From Coenobita brevimanus (Eukaryota; Arthropoda; Malacostraca; Decapoda; Coenobitidae): DNA of 64,000 nt. The notes beneath the pieces are model-generated. The model was given only the letters and a program-made list of their open reading frames with translations. It searched no databases and was not told the DNA's origin. Both the position numbers and the translations under genes were made by a program. Every line of letters starts with the position of its first letter. The stretch's first letter is position 1. The stretch is from NCBI GenBank assembly GCA_032717465.1, contig CM064712.1:22928861-22992860 (forward strand). Direction: 5' to 3'. Positions 54,940 to 64,000 of this stretch are shown here, piece by piece.

Positions 54940-56745
54940 CTATACAAGAATAAGGAGGGAAGCCCAAAAACAGTTTGAGGAGGATATAATAAATAAAAGT
55001 AGTGATCAACCAAAGCTGTTTTACAGCTATATCAGAAGCAAAACCAAAGTAAAAGATATAATACAATCCATTACGGACGAGGGAATCACTTATACACAAG
55101 AGAAAGATATTTGTGAAGCACTAAATAAGAATTTCCAATTAGTTTTTACAGAAGAAAAAATTTTGAGAGGGACTATGTGGAACACGCATGTCCACACATA
55201 CTACCAGATATACAAATAGCAGAAAAAGTAATACAGGAGGAATTAAGTAGATTAGACAGAGGAAAGGTAAGTGGTCCTGATGAAATTTCATGTTGGGTAT
55301 TACGAGAATGTGCAAAGGAGTTAAGTAAACCATTATTTTTAATTTTCAAGAAATCCCTGAGTCAAGGTAAACTACCTGATATTTGGAAAAAAGCAAATAT
55401 TGTCCCCTTATTCAAGAAAGGAAATAGACAGAATCCACTCAACTACCGACCAGTATCACTGACTAGTGTTGTAAGCAAGGTATTAGAAAAACTTATAAGA
55501 AAAGCTTGGGTAAATCATCTAGAAAAACACAGTATGATAACAGAAAGACAGTTTGGTTTCAGAAAAGGAAAATCATGTGTTACTAATCTGTTGAGCTACT
55601 ATGACAGAGTAACAAACACAATACAGGAAAGGGAAGGATGGGTGGACAGTATCTATTTAGATTTCAAGAAAGCTTTTGACACAGTACCACACCAAAGACT
55701 TTTATGGAAACTGTACCATCAAGGAGGAATTCGAGGCAAACTGTTTTGCTGGATGCAAGACTTTCTCATAAAAAGAGAAATGAGGACAGTACTAAGAGGA
55801 AACTACTCATCATGGAAAGAAGTGACTAGTGGAGTACCACAGGGTTCGGCGCTGGCACCAATCATGTTTCTAGTGTACATAAATGATATAAACAGTAACA
55901 CTGAAAATGAGAGCTATCTGAATATGTTTGCAGATGATGCAAAAATACAAAGGAGAATTACTAACACAGACTCTTGTAAAGAGCTACAAGGAGAATTAAA
56001 TAAACTTCATGAATGGAGTAGTACATGGCAAATGGAATTCAATGTGGACAAGTGTCATGTAATCAAGTTTGGTAAAAGTGGAAAAAGACCTGATTGGGAT
56101 TATAAGTTAGGAAATAAAACCCTATACACATCAGAAAGAGAGAAAGACCTAGGTGTGATTATCAATAACAGACTATCTCCGGCTGACCACATCAGCGAGA
56201 AGGTACGGAACATGTATACACTGCTTGCAAATATGAGAATAGCATTCACATACATAAATGAAGACATGCTAAGAAGGATAATAACATCATTCATTAGACC
56301 AACCCTGGAATATGCATCAGTAGTCTGCAGTCCTCATCTCAAAAAGCATATAGACAAGATTGAAAAAGTTCAAAGGGCCGCTACAAGATGGATACCAAGC
56401 TTAAGGGACCTAAGCTACGAAGAAAGACTAAATAAACTGAATCTACCAACACTACAGGAGAGAAGGAAAAGAGGTGGCATGATAATGCTATATAAGTGCA
56501 TATCAGGAAAGGAGAAAATAGACATAAATGATTACTTAACATATGGGGAAGCATCAGCAAGAGGACACTGCAAAAAACTGCATAAGAAGAGAGGTGATAA
56601 AGACGTAAGGAAATTCAGTTTCCCAAACAGAGCAATTGATCAATGGAATGCACTACCGAATGAAATAGTGTGTGCCAAAACAATTCACAAATTTAAGGAT
56701 ATGTACGATAAATATGGTTTAAGACACGGGACAGTACGAGCTTGA
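54938..56745 (+). pseudogene. CR1-B reverse transcriptase, one frameshift
   Basis: The first frame reads YTRIRREAQKQFEEDIINKS and EALNKNFQLVFTEE to about 55155, where a shift in an A run moves coding to the long frame (55177-56745, 522 codons). Blocks: RGKVSGPDEISCWVLRECAK, WKKANIVPLFKKGNRQNPLN, YRPVSLTSVVSKVLEKLI, RQFGFRKGKSCVTNLLSYYD, SIYLDFKKAFDTVPHQRLLW (motif A Asp), TSGVPQGSALAPIMFLVYIN (motif B), LNMFADDAKIQRRI (motif C), EREKDLGVIINNRLSPADHI, and a C-terminus with RAIDQWNALPNEIV. The catalytic residues are intact. It has the same block order as CR1-A but different residues throughout, so it is a separate lineage. The codon at 55177 is GTG inside the coding run, not a real start. Confidence 0.92.
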
Positions 56746-56795
56746 CTCATTCCTGTAAAGATACAATTAGGTAAGAACAATTAGGTAAGAACTGC
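54938..56795 (+). mobile_element. CR1-B LINE, 5'-truncated
   Basis: RT region and 3' end. The terminus has AATTAGGTAAGAAC twice (56764-56791), a CR1-like terminal repeat. No ORF1 or endonuclease is present. Confidence 0.92.
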
Positions 56796-57034
56796 CTTAC
56801 AACTCTGCTGATATGTGCCAGTCTTACAATGGGTGCCATGATGTATATTAGTACAACCGTTTTCTTTTATTTTTGCGTCTAAGAGCTCGAAAGCACAAGG
56901 GATAACTAAAGAAATTAACGGAAGCAAACGAATCATTGAATCTTTCTTTGATCATGTAAAGCTGGACGCGCGCTTTTCGCCACGCAGGTGATAAAAAAAG
57001 GCCGGGTAACCTGCTAATTAATGACATGACTGAA

Positions 57035-57036
<2 letters not shown>
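56796..57036. other. Unassigned spacer
   Basis: Nothing recognised. Confidence 0.35.

Positions 57037-57072
<36 letters not shown>
57037..57072. repeat. (TA)n microsatellite
   Basis: Pure TA run bordering the candidate DNA transposon. Confidence 0.95.
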
Positions 57073-57075
<3 letters not shown>

Positions 57076-57076
57076 G

Positions 57077-60000
57077 TATTAGGGTGGTCCTTATACAGTA
57101 GGGCCAAAATTCGATTTCGAAAATTCAAATGCCATACCCATTCAAAACACTCTAAATAGGTTAAAAATACTGTATGTGAAATATATTTGATAACAAATAA
57201 TTTATAGAGGTTGCTCATTGCCCTTGAATATCACTGTATAAGAGTCAAACCGTGTATATTTAGAGAATTTTGTATCTGAAATTTTCTGACATTTATGAAT
57301 TTTTCAGATACGATATCAGTTCATAGAAGGTCACCAACGGTTAATTCTGGAAAAAGGTAGATATATTTATTAACTAATGTGAATTGCTTCAAAGCAAGTT
57401 ATAGATTTTTGATGAACACTTAAATGTAATACCAATACACGACTATCAATACAGTCACTTCTGCATTATTAAATGACCAATATGTCGCCAACCAAATCAT
57501 TGACCATTCATTGCTGTAGGCGTCGCTTAACTCCATGAGGAACTCTGCGTCTGTGGTCGGCCACAACCTGCAGGATGAATTGCAGCTGGTCTTCATCCTT
57601 CATTAGACGACCGGAGAAGGCCTATATAAGTGCAACTGCTCGTTCAGCGTGATCATTGGTCACTGCGAGTTTTTGCAAACATGCCAGTGCCTCTCCGTAT
57701 GTACGATCTTCATACCATTGGTCAACAGGTAACTTAAAAAAACCATCATCGATATTCAATCTTTTGAAGAGGTTCTTTGTCTGCTTCGTGGCGAAATGAG
57801 TGAGTCTTTCCTTGAACGTCACCAATCGCAATGGTCGCTGGCTTGGGAGGATCCTCCATACCATCATTGAAATTCATAGCTTGTGCCATCTGTTTCTTGA
57901 CTTCTTGACTGACGTTATCATCAAACAGTGCAAGACCCACCAGCTCTTCATTCAAGTACCACAGATGAGGCAATTTTCTGAGCTGTTACTCTGGAAATCT
58001 CATTATTGTTGATGGTGGCATAGTCGACTAAGGCCTGCTGCAGATGCAGGTCGTTCTGTGAGGCGCTCACTGCGAGTGGTGCTGTTATCCAGGCCTTGAC
58101 ATAGAAGCGTGTGTAAAACACACACAGGTCACAGAGACCACGCTCTTCACTGACGGTCAAGGTAAACTGTGAACGAAACATCCACACTTTGAATGTGTAG
58201 ATTACCTTTGACATCCATCATGCTTGATGCATCGTGCTGGGCTTATGAAAACGAGTCCCCCGTGATGGTGATGAACAGAGGAAGATGGCAGTCAGCTCGA
58301 GCAGCTCACAGTAATCATCTCGAGGCTGCTTGTGCGGAAGTGTAGTGAAAACAAAGGTCAGGACCTTCTCCCTGATATCTTCAAGTTGAGCTGCGACCAC
58401 TTCATCAGATGATGCGTCTTGGAAGTGCTCCTGGTCAATTGAACTCCAAAAAGTTTGAAATCGCTTGAAGAGCAGTACTTTTGGTGCCGGTGCAACATTC
58501 ATGGCTGCCTTGAAAGCAGTTCCTGCAAGTAGTTCTAAGATGTGATGCCGGCAGGCGAGGTACAAGAGTTCCCTGCCCAGTAGCTGTTCCACTATAATGC
58601 ATGCTCCTTTGTGGCGACCCGTGTTTGCGTTTGTTGTGTCGAAGCAGATGCCTTGGACCCTTTCTGCAACTCCCCACCGCTTCAGTGCTCTGACCACGGC
58701 TTGTGCTTGCTGCAAACCAGACCCTGATTCTAATTTTGGAACTTCTAATAGCTGAGAATTACCACTTGACGAGATGATGATCGGAAGTCGGTCCACTTTT
58801 TCATTGTTGGTGAGGTCTGGAAGAAGCTTTCCATCCCAGTGTGCGACGATTACTTCGTCCGGAGCGAACTCATTCATTATGCTCATCGCCGTCTCTTTGC
58901 GCCATTTCTGTCGCTGTCGCCTGATGCTGCTGCGGTTCAGAATTAATGAACTGAGATCATGACCCAAAGCTTTTGCTGTTTCTCCGGGAATCATCAGAGC
59001 AGCGCGATCAGACAGTTGATATCGATCCGGAGTGACCGACAAATTTTGACTCAGCACAACTTTCCGACCACGTTTGGGTGGTGAAGGAAGACTTACATTT
59101 AATTCTTCATTTACAGGAGTCATGCAGTTACCACTGGACTCATCCCCAGATGAAAAAGTACTGCTGCTGCTGCTCTCCAATTCAGCGATTTCTTAAGCCT
59201 GCACAAATCCAGTGGCGGCCTTTTCTCTTCGTTTGAGCTCCATATACTCACGGTGGCGTTTATTTACTTCTTTGATACTTAGGGTCTAGTCGATTCCTGC
59301 CTTTGCCCCTGGCCGACATTTCATACGCTGACTGATGAGAAACTACTTGTCCTCTTCTATTGCGATCAGTTTCAGGGCGTCAGCATGTGCAGTATCGAGG
59401 TCATCCAAAGTATCTTTAAATGATTGCTTACCCTGGACTTGTGCTGGTGTTGTCCTGCCCTTGTTTTTCTGAAGAGATTGCCACTGAAGCAAAATCTTCT
59501 CCATTTTTTTCTTGGAGTTGCATATGTTTATCGAACTGGAATACGGGCACGCTCCCAGAACTCTTCCACTTTTTCATTTGTAGCTGTCACTGCTGTTTTA
59601 ATTGTCTTGTTCTGCTTCAGGTGGAGCTGCAAAAGATAACCTAGGGCTTGGCGGTTTGAAGGCAATTTGGATCCTCTGATATCATCTTCCAACTTGTCGA
59701 GCAAGTAGACATCAGACCGAGTCCTAGACAGGTTCCTTGCTTTAGCATCAATGATCCCACTCGTCGAAGCCATATTCGTCCAGAATCAACACAGTTCAAC
59801 CAGTTGTCAGTAATTACAGTATGTAAGATTGCCTGTAAAAGCAGAAAGCATACAATTAAATGGTGCAATTAGATTGTCACTGTATGCTATCAGTACACAA
59901 CAGTGACATCTCTATGCACTTAACAAGTAAGTGAAACACTGTTATATACCAAATTGTCATTGAAATCTAGTAACTTATCGTCACCACGAATATCAGCAGC

Positions 60001-60327
60001 ATAACCAAGTCATGAGGTCTAACGACAATTATCTAACTGCCACGCCCGGTTCACAGTAGGCAGCTGTGGTCTGCCTAGGTGCTATGAATTTAAATCTTTG
60101 TACAATACAGAACTGAGTAGTTTCAAGACACCGAAACTGTATGAAAGACATTTGTGACAACTATGTGGGACAGGCTGAATGTGGCGATACGTAATAACAT
60201 AGAAGGCCGATGAGCGACCTCTAAATATAAATATTTTTGAAAAATATTTTGCCTGACATGTTTTCGTGTTATATGGAAGGATTTCAGGGGGTATCGTCCT
60301 AAATATTCGCAAGACCGAAAATTAGGA

Positions 60328-60331
<4 letters not shown>
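57077..60331 (-). mobile_element. Candidate DNA transposon around the 57.5-59.8 kb gene
   Basis: The left edge GGTGGTCCTTATACAG (57081) and the reverse complement of the right edge AGTGGTCCTAATTTTCGG (60331 inward) share GTGGTCCT. TA and CT/AT microsatellites lie immediately outside both edges. Non-coding flanks of about 430 and 560 bp enclose the transposase-like pseudogene. The inverted match is short and no target duplication is proven, so the boundaries are an inference. Confidence 0.45.
57508..59773 (-). pseudogene. Transposase-like protein of an uncharacterised repeated family, broken
   Basis: Starts at ATG 59773 (MASTSGIIDAKARN). Blocks in order: SKLPSNRQALGYLLQLHLKQ, EEFWERARIPVR (to 59528); a region with four stops (59184-59520) but readable QSFKDTLDDLDTAHADALKL; an open 320-codon frame (58218-59180) with EVIVAHWDGKLLPDLTNNEK, GICFDTTNANTGRHKGACII, YLACRHHILELL and PRDDYCELLELTAIFL; then FKVWMFRSQF (58214-57948), LWYLNEELVGLALFDDNVSQ (57973-57746) and TNDHAERAVALI (57867-57622); last, KDEDQLQFILQVVADHRRR, ending at 57508. 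The acidic residues in HWDGK, CFDTT and NDHAERA could form a DDE-type triad (inference). I recognise the block order from multi-copy arthropod proteins without a firm name. Frameshifts and stops make it a pseudogene. Confidence 0.75.

Positions 60332-60411
<80 letters not shown>
60331..60411. repeat. (CT)n(AT)n microsatellite
   Basis: CT run to 60373, then AT run to 60411. Confidence 0.95.
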
Positions 60412-60416
<5 letters not shown>

Positions 60417-60690
60417 CATGTATAAACGGGACATTCACATAAGAATCACCTAGACACACACACACACACACACAAATCGAACTTTTGGTGGGAAACTGGC
60501 TTACAACTACCCCTTAAGTACTTATACAGGCACGTTTACATCTACCCATAAAGAATATAAAACGAATGTAGTAGAAAAGAGAAATGAAAAGGAAAAATAC
60601 TCAGTGTAAAAAAAATAGCTGACTTACCCGTTAACTTTGAACGACATGAAACACGGCTTGATATTACCTCTGTACGATATGATAGGGGAG

Positions 60691-60764
<74 letters not shown>

Positions 60765-61030
60765 ACCCACGTCTTCCTCGCGTGTCAAGAAAGGCTAAAC
60801 AATGCACGAGAGCAAGGAACAGTAAACTCTTCCTTTTTACAGTAGTGAGTGTCGTGACGAGCCCACTGCCAGTAGAGTTTGAGCAGCTTGCCTCGTAGCT
60901 CGTACAAAGTGGATGGCAGAGGTGAAATTCCCACTTTGCTCTTCTTAAAACTGTGTAGTTCTAGAAAATAATTATATGATGATGATGCCGATGATATGTG
61001 GTGATGATGATGCCAGCTCTTTGTCGCCCT
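60412..61030. repeat. Spacer with (AC)n and (AG)n tracts, no gene
   Basis: AC at 60451-60473 and 60692-60726, AG at 60735-60763. The frames seen across them are low-complexity. Confidence 0.7.
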
Positions 61031-61035
61031 CCTTA

Positions 61036-61077
<42 letters not shown>

Positions 61078-61118
61078 TAACAACAAATGTAATAATAATA
61101 ATAATAACAATAACAATA
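61036..61118. repeat. (AAT)n microsatellite
   Basis: AAT run with a few AAC and GAT variants. Confidence 0.95.
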
Positions 61119-61297
61119 AGTAAAGCAAGAAGCACCTCAATTTACCCAACATGTCATTTTCCTGGTGAATAGACGTTGTGCCTCTGACGCTGGTAATCTC
61201 TTCACTATGACGAATATTCAAAAGTTTATGTCTACTATTTCCAGATGATTTTCCTTCAGCCTGACGGTAGACTTTATTGCGTTAGCGAGCACATACC

Positions 61298-62015
61298 AAC
61301 GGAGCCTTCCTGAATTGTACAACGGAGCCTTCCTGAATTGTACAACGGAGCCTTCCTGAATTGTACAACAGAGCCTTCCTGAATTGTACAACGGAGCCTT
61401 CCTGAATTGTACAACGGAGCCTTCCTGAATTGTACAACGGAGCCTTCCTGAATTGTACAACGGAGCCTTCCTGAATTGTACAACAGAGCCTTCCTGAATT
61501 GTACAACGGAGCCTTCCTGAATTGTACAACAGAGCCTTCCTGAATTGTACAACGGAGCCTTCCTGAATTGTACAACGGAGCCTTCCTGAATTGTACAACG
61601 GAGCCTTCCTGAACTGTACAACGTATCCTTCCTGAATTGTACAACGGAGCCTTCCTGAATTGTACAACGGAGCCTTCCTGAACTGTACAACAGAGCCTTC
61701 CTGAACTGTACAACGGAGCCTTCCTGAATTGTACAACGTATCCTTCCTGAATTGTACAACGTATCCTTCCTGAATTGTACAACGGAGCCTTCCTGAATTG
61801 TACAACAGAGCCTTCCTGAACTGTACAACGGAGCCTTCCTGAATTGTACAACGGAGCCTTCCTGAATTGTACAACGGAGCCTTCCTGACTTGTACAACGG
61901 AGCCTTCCTAAAATCTTTTACAAACGGAGCCTTCCTGAATTGTACAACGCAGTCTTGCTAAACTATTCCAACGCAGTCTTGCTAAACTATTCCAACGCAG
62001 TCTTGCTAAACTGAA
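61298..62015. repeat. 23-bp minisatellite, about 27 units, then three 24-bp units
   Basis: The 23-bp unit CAACGGAGCCTTCCTGAATT plus GTA repeats from 61298 to about 61946, with variants CAACAGAG, CAACGTATCC and GAACTGTA scattered through. It then changes to a 24-bp unit CAACGCAGTCTTGCTAAACT plus four bases, three times (61947-62013). All three minus frames stay open for 189-218 codons and give the same 23-residue periodic peptide in different phase. I do not regard it as a gene. Confidence 0.95.
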
Positions 62016-62400
62016 TAAAATCGATTGGTAGAAGAAAAAATTACTAAATAAATGAATAAATAAATAAATACTCAAAATGCCATGAGATACGGCCATAGTG
62101 AAGGGCGGAGTTGGTGACGCTGGCCACAGACACCGCTGCACCAGCAACAATATATGAGAGAAGCAGGTTACCAGCTGACTATCAAGCAGACACAAAGACG
62201 GATGAACAGACAGAGGCACAGACAGACACACACAAGCACAGCCAGACAACCACAGAAATATAGATACAGACAGACAGACACTCACACCGACAGACAGACC
62301 AGGAAACTGACAGACAGAAAAAGACAGACGGACGCACGTAGAGACGGAATGACACACACACACACACACACACAGATGCATGCAAAAACATTGTTGCTGC
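62016..62400. other. Spacer with (AAAT)n and CAGA-rich tract
   Basis: AAAT/AAATA run at 62043-62069, AGACAGAC-rich stretch 62185-62340 and AC run at 62352-62374. No gene. Confidence 0.6.
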
Positions 62401-62407
62401 TCCTCGT

Positions 62408-62443
62408 AAGGCGGTCGATAATAATAATAATAATAATAATAAC

Positions 62444-62478
<35 letters not shown>

Positions 62479-62492
62479 TAATAATAATAATA
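62408..62492. repeat. (AAT)n microsatellite
   Basis: AAT run with AAC variants. Confidence 0.95.
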
Positions 62493-62559
62493 CTGTTGCA
62501 GACTGCAAGGAGAAGGCTGCTTGTTTGTCTGTTATGGATGAAAGTGTGTATGAAATAGC

Positions 62560-63332
62560 TATGTATCTATCTGTCTGTCTGTCTGTCTATCTGTTTCTGG
62601 ATGGAAATGTGTTTGTAATCAGTATGTACTATCTATCTGTCTATCTATCTATCTATCTGTCTACGTGGGTAATTATGTAGCCATCTATCTCTGTTTGTAT
62701 ATGTGTCTGTCTACCTACCTACCTACCTATCTATCTATTTATCTATATATGGTAACTATACATCTATCTATATTTGTGTATGTATGTATGCGTCAATCTG
62801 TCTATCTGTCTGTATCTGATAACTATAAATCTATCTATCCTATTTGTGTATCTATCCGTCAATCTATCCATCTGTCTATCTATCTGTCTACATCGATATT
62901 TGGGTAAGTAGCGATCCATCTATCTTGGTTTAAGTATTGGTCTATCTGTCTATCTATCAGTCTCCACATCTGAGTAACTATATATCTATCTATCTCTGTT
63001 TGTGTATATAGCCACCTATCTAGTCAACTGTCTGTCTGTCTGTCTGTCTATTTATTTTTCTATCCATCTATCAATCTGTGTCTGTCTTTCTATCTGTCTA
63101 TCTATCAGTCAGTGTATCTGGGTAACTATCTATCCATCTATCTCTGTATCTATCCATCTATCTATCTGTCCGGTTAACTGTCTGTCTGTCTATCTATATC
63201 GATCTATCTATCTGTCTGGTTTACTGTCTATCTATACCTATTTATCTATCACAGACTATCTATTTATCTATCAATTTAGTTTCCCAAATGGTGTATTTAC
63301 TGTCACACTCTATCTATCAGGCTATCTGTATC
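62560..63332. repeat. Long CTAT/CTGT (GATA/GACA) microsatellite
   Basis: CTAT, CTGT and CCAT tetramers with interspersed GGTAACTATATATCTATC-type blocks at irregular spacing (62750, 62818, 62890, 62975, 63120), suggesting an old higher-order unit. Confidence 0.92.
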
Positions 63333-63638
63333 AGTAGAGAGGTGGCCTGCAGTCCTACCGGACCCAGGTTCAAATCCCGGCTGGGGCAGGGAACAGTTTA
63401 AGGATTTGAATTTAATAAAAACAGACTTTACTGATCTAGCAGAAGACCCGCCGACATGTCGTAAAAATACCCCCGCTAATACCAATACACCAGTCCTGTA
63501 TGAGACAGCCCTAGCATGTATTCAATATGGACGGTGGGTGTTAGCGCCGAAGTGGTGACATGTGGAGGTGTAGGAGGACTACTGGGACTTGGGAATAGGC
63601 CCTGAAGCCTTGCCCAGAGTCGGACACGTTAAAAAAAA
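63333..63638 (+). mobile_element. SINE-B, tRNA-derived
   Basis: The perfect B box GGTTCAAATCC at 63367-63377 sits in a tRNA-like head (GGTGGCCTGCAGTCCTACCG). The body is shared with 53488-53815: AAAACAGACTTTACTGATC, AATACACCAGTCCTGTATGA, AGTGGTGACATGTGGAGGTG. A short A run ends it at 63630-63638. It is embedded in the GATA microsatellite. Confidence 0.88.
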
Positions 63639-64000
63639 TCTATTTCTATCTATCTGTCTGGGATGAAATTGTTGGTAATTAGTAGGTATCTATCTATCTC
63701 TGTCTATCTGTCAATCCATTTCTCTATCTAGCTGTCTCTCTATCTCTCTCTGTCTATCTGTCTCGGATAATCTGCCTGTCTATCTTTTTATCTGTCTGTC
63801 TATCTATCTCTTTGTTTACCTATCTGTCTATTTATCTATCTGTCTATTTATCTGTTTATCTATCTATCTAGTTGTCTATCTATCCATCTATTTATCCATC
63901 TATCTATCTACCCATCTATCTGTTCATCTATCCATCTATCTATTCATCGGTCTATTCATCTATCTATCCATCTATCCATCTGTCTATCCATCTATGTGTC
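63639..64000. repeat. CTAT/CTGT microsatellite, continues past the window edge
   Basis: Tetramer tract with CCAT variants becoming commoner towards the right edge. Confidence 0.92.

Noticed and set aside
61218..61897. Three 189-218 codon minus frames as repetitive proteins
   Set aside because: They are the three phases of one 23-bp minisatellite that happens to lack stops.
63333..63400. Functional tRNA gene
   Set aside because: The B box is perfect, but no full cloverleaf is visible and the body is shared with 53488-53815, so it is a SINE head.
62560..64000. CRISPR-like or regularly spaced repeat array
   Set aside because: These are simple tetranucleotide repeats with irregular blocks, in an evidently eukaryotic sequence.

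Overview
The window looks like intergenic or heterochromatic DNA from an arthropod, most plausibly a decapod crustacean. The reasons are the extreme density of di-, tri- and tetranucleotide repeats, the many RTE, CR1 and Jockey/I-type non-LTR retrotransposons, tRNA-derived SINEs, and degenerate tracts related to the arthropod telomere repeat TTAGG. The taxon is an inference. I see no convincing single-copy host gene, rRNA gene or functional tRNA gene. Nearly every long open frame belongs to a mobile element or to a minisatellite.

Layout. 1-2.8 kb: a decayed copy of a multi-copy protein family ending in a tesmin/TSO1-like CXC cysteine domain, whose 3' end has been copied in inverted orientation. 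3.1-8.2 kb: the 3' end of a LINE on the + strand, then a LINE on the minus strand with an RNase H domain, split by a ~2.2 kb GC-rich minisatellite segment. 9.6-11.9 kb: two satellite-like arrays; the 103-bp array is an internally amplified palindromic MITE. 12-23 kb: RTE fragments, a pogo-like MITE inserted in an RTE tail, an RTE-derived SINE, telomere-like tracts and a broken RTE copy (20.3-22.1 kb). 24-27 kb: several palindromic MITEs. 27.9-32.3 kb: a 4.4 kb foldback with near-identical outer arms. 33.3-34.7 kb: a second foldback. 34.9-38.7 kb: a long CR1-like LINE with ORF1 and ORF2 (minus). 39.2-41.5 kb: an RTE-like LINE with an internal Cys/His motif. 42.4-54.3 kb: five copies of a composite tRNA-SINE/hairpin/VNTR element around the best-preserved LINE of the window, an RTE at 48.2-51.3 kb. 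54.9-56.8 kb: a 5'-truncated CR1-like LINE. 57.1-60.3 kb: a decayed transposase-like gene, possibly a whole DNA transposon. 61.3-62.0 kb: a 23-bp minisatellite. 62.6-64 kb: GATA-type microsatellite holding another tRNA-SINE.

How the parts relate. Two RTE families explain most short fragments: RTE-1, whose copies end in GATA repeats, and RTE-2, whose 3' end recurs at least six times. The elements are nested (MITE in LINE, GC segment in LINE, insertions in one arm of the foldback), so a relative chronology can be read. Family names RTE-1, RTE-2, CR1-A, CR1-B, LINE-A, LINE-B, SINE-A, SINE-B, SINE-C and MITE-G are local labels used here only. All similarity statements come from reading by eye; no search was run.
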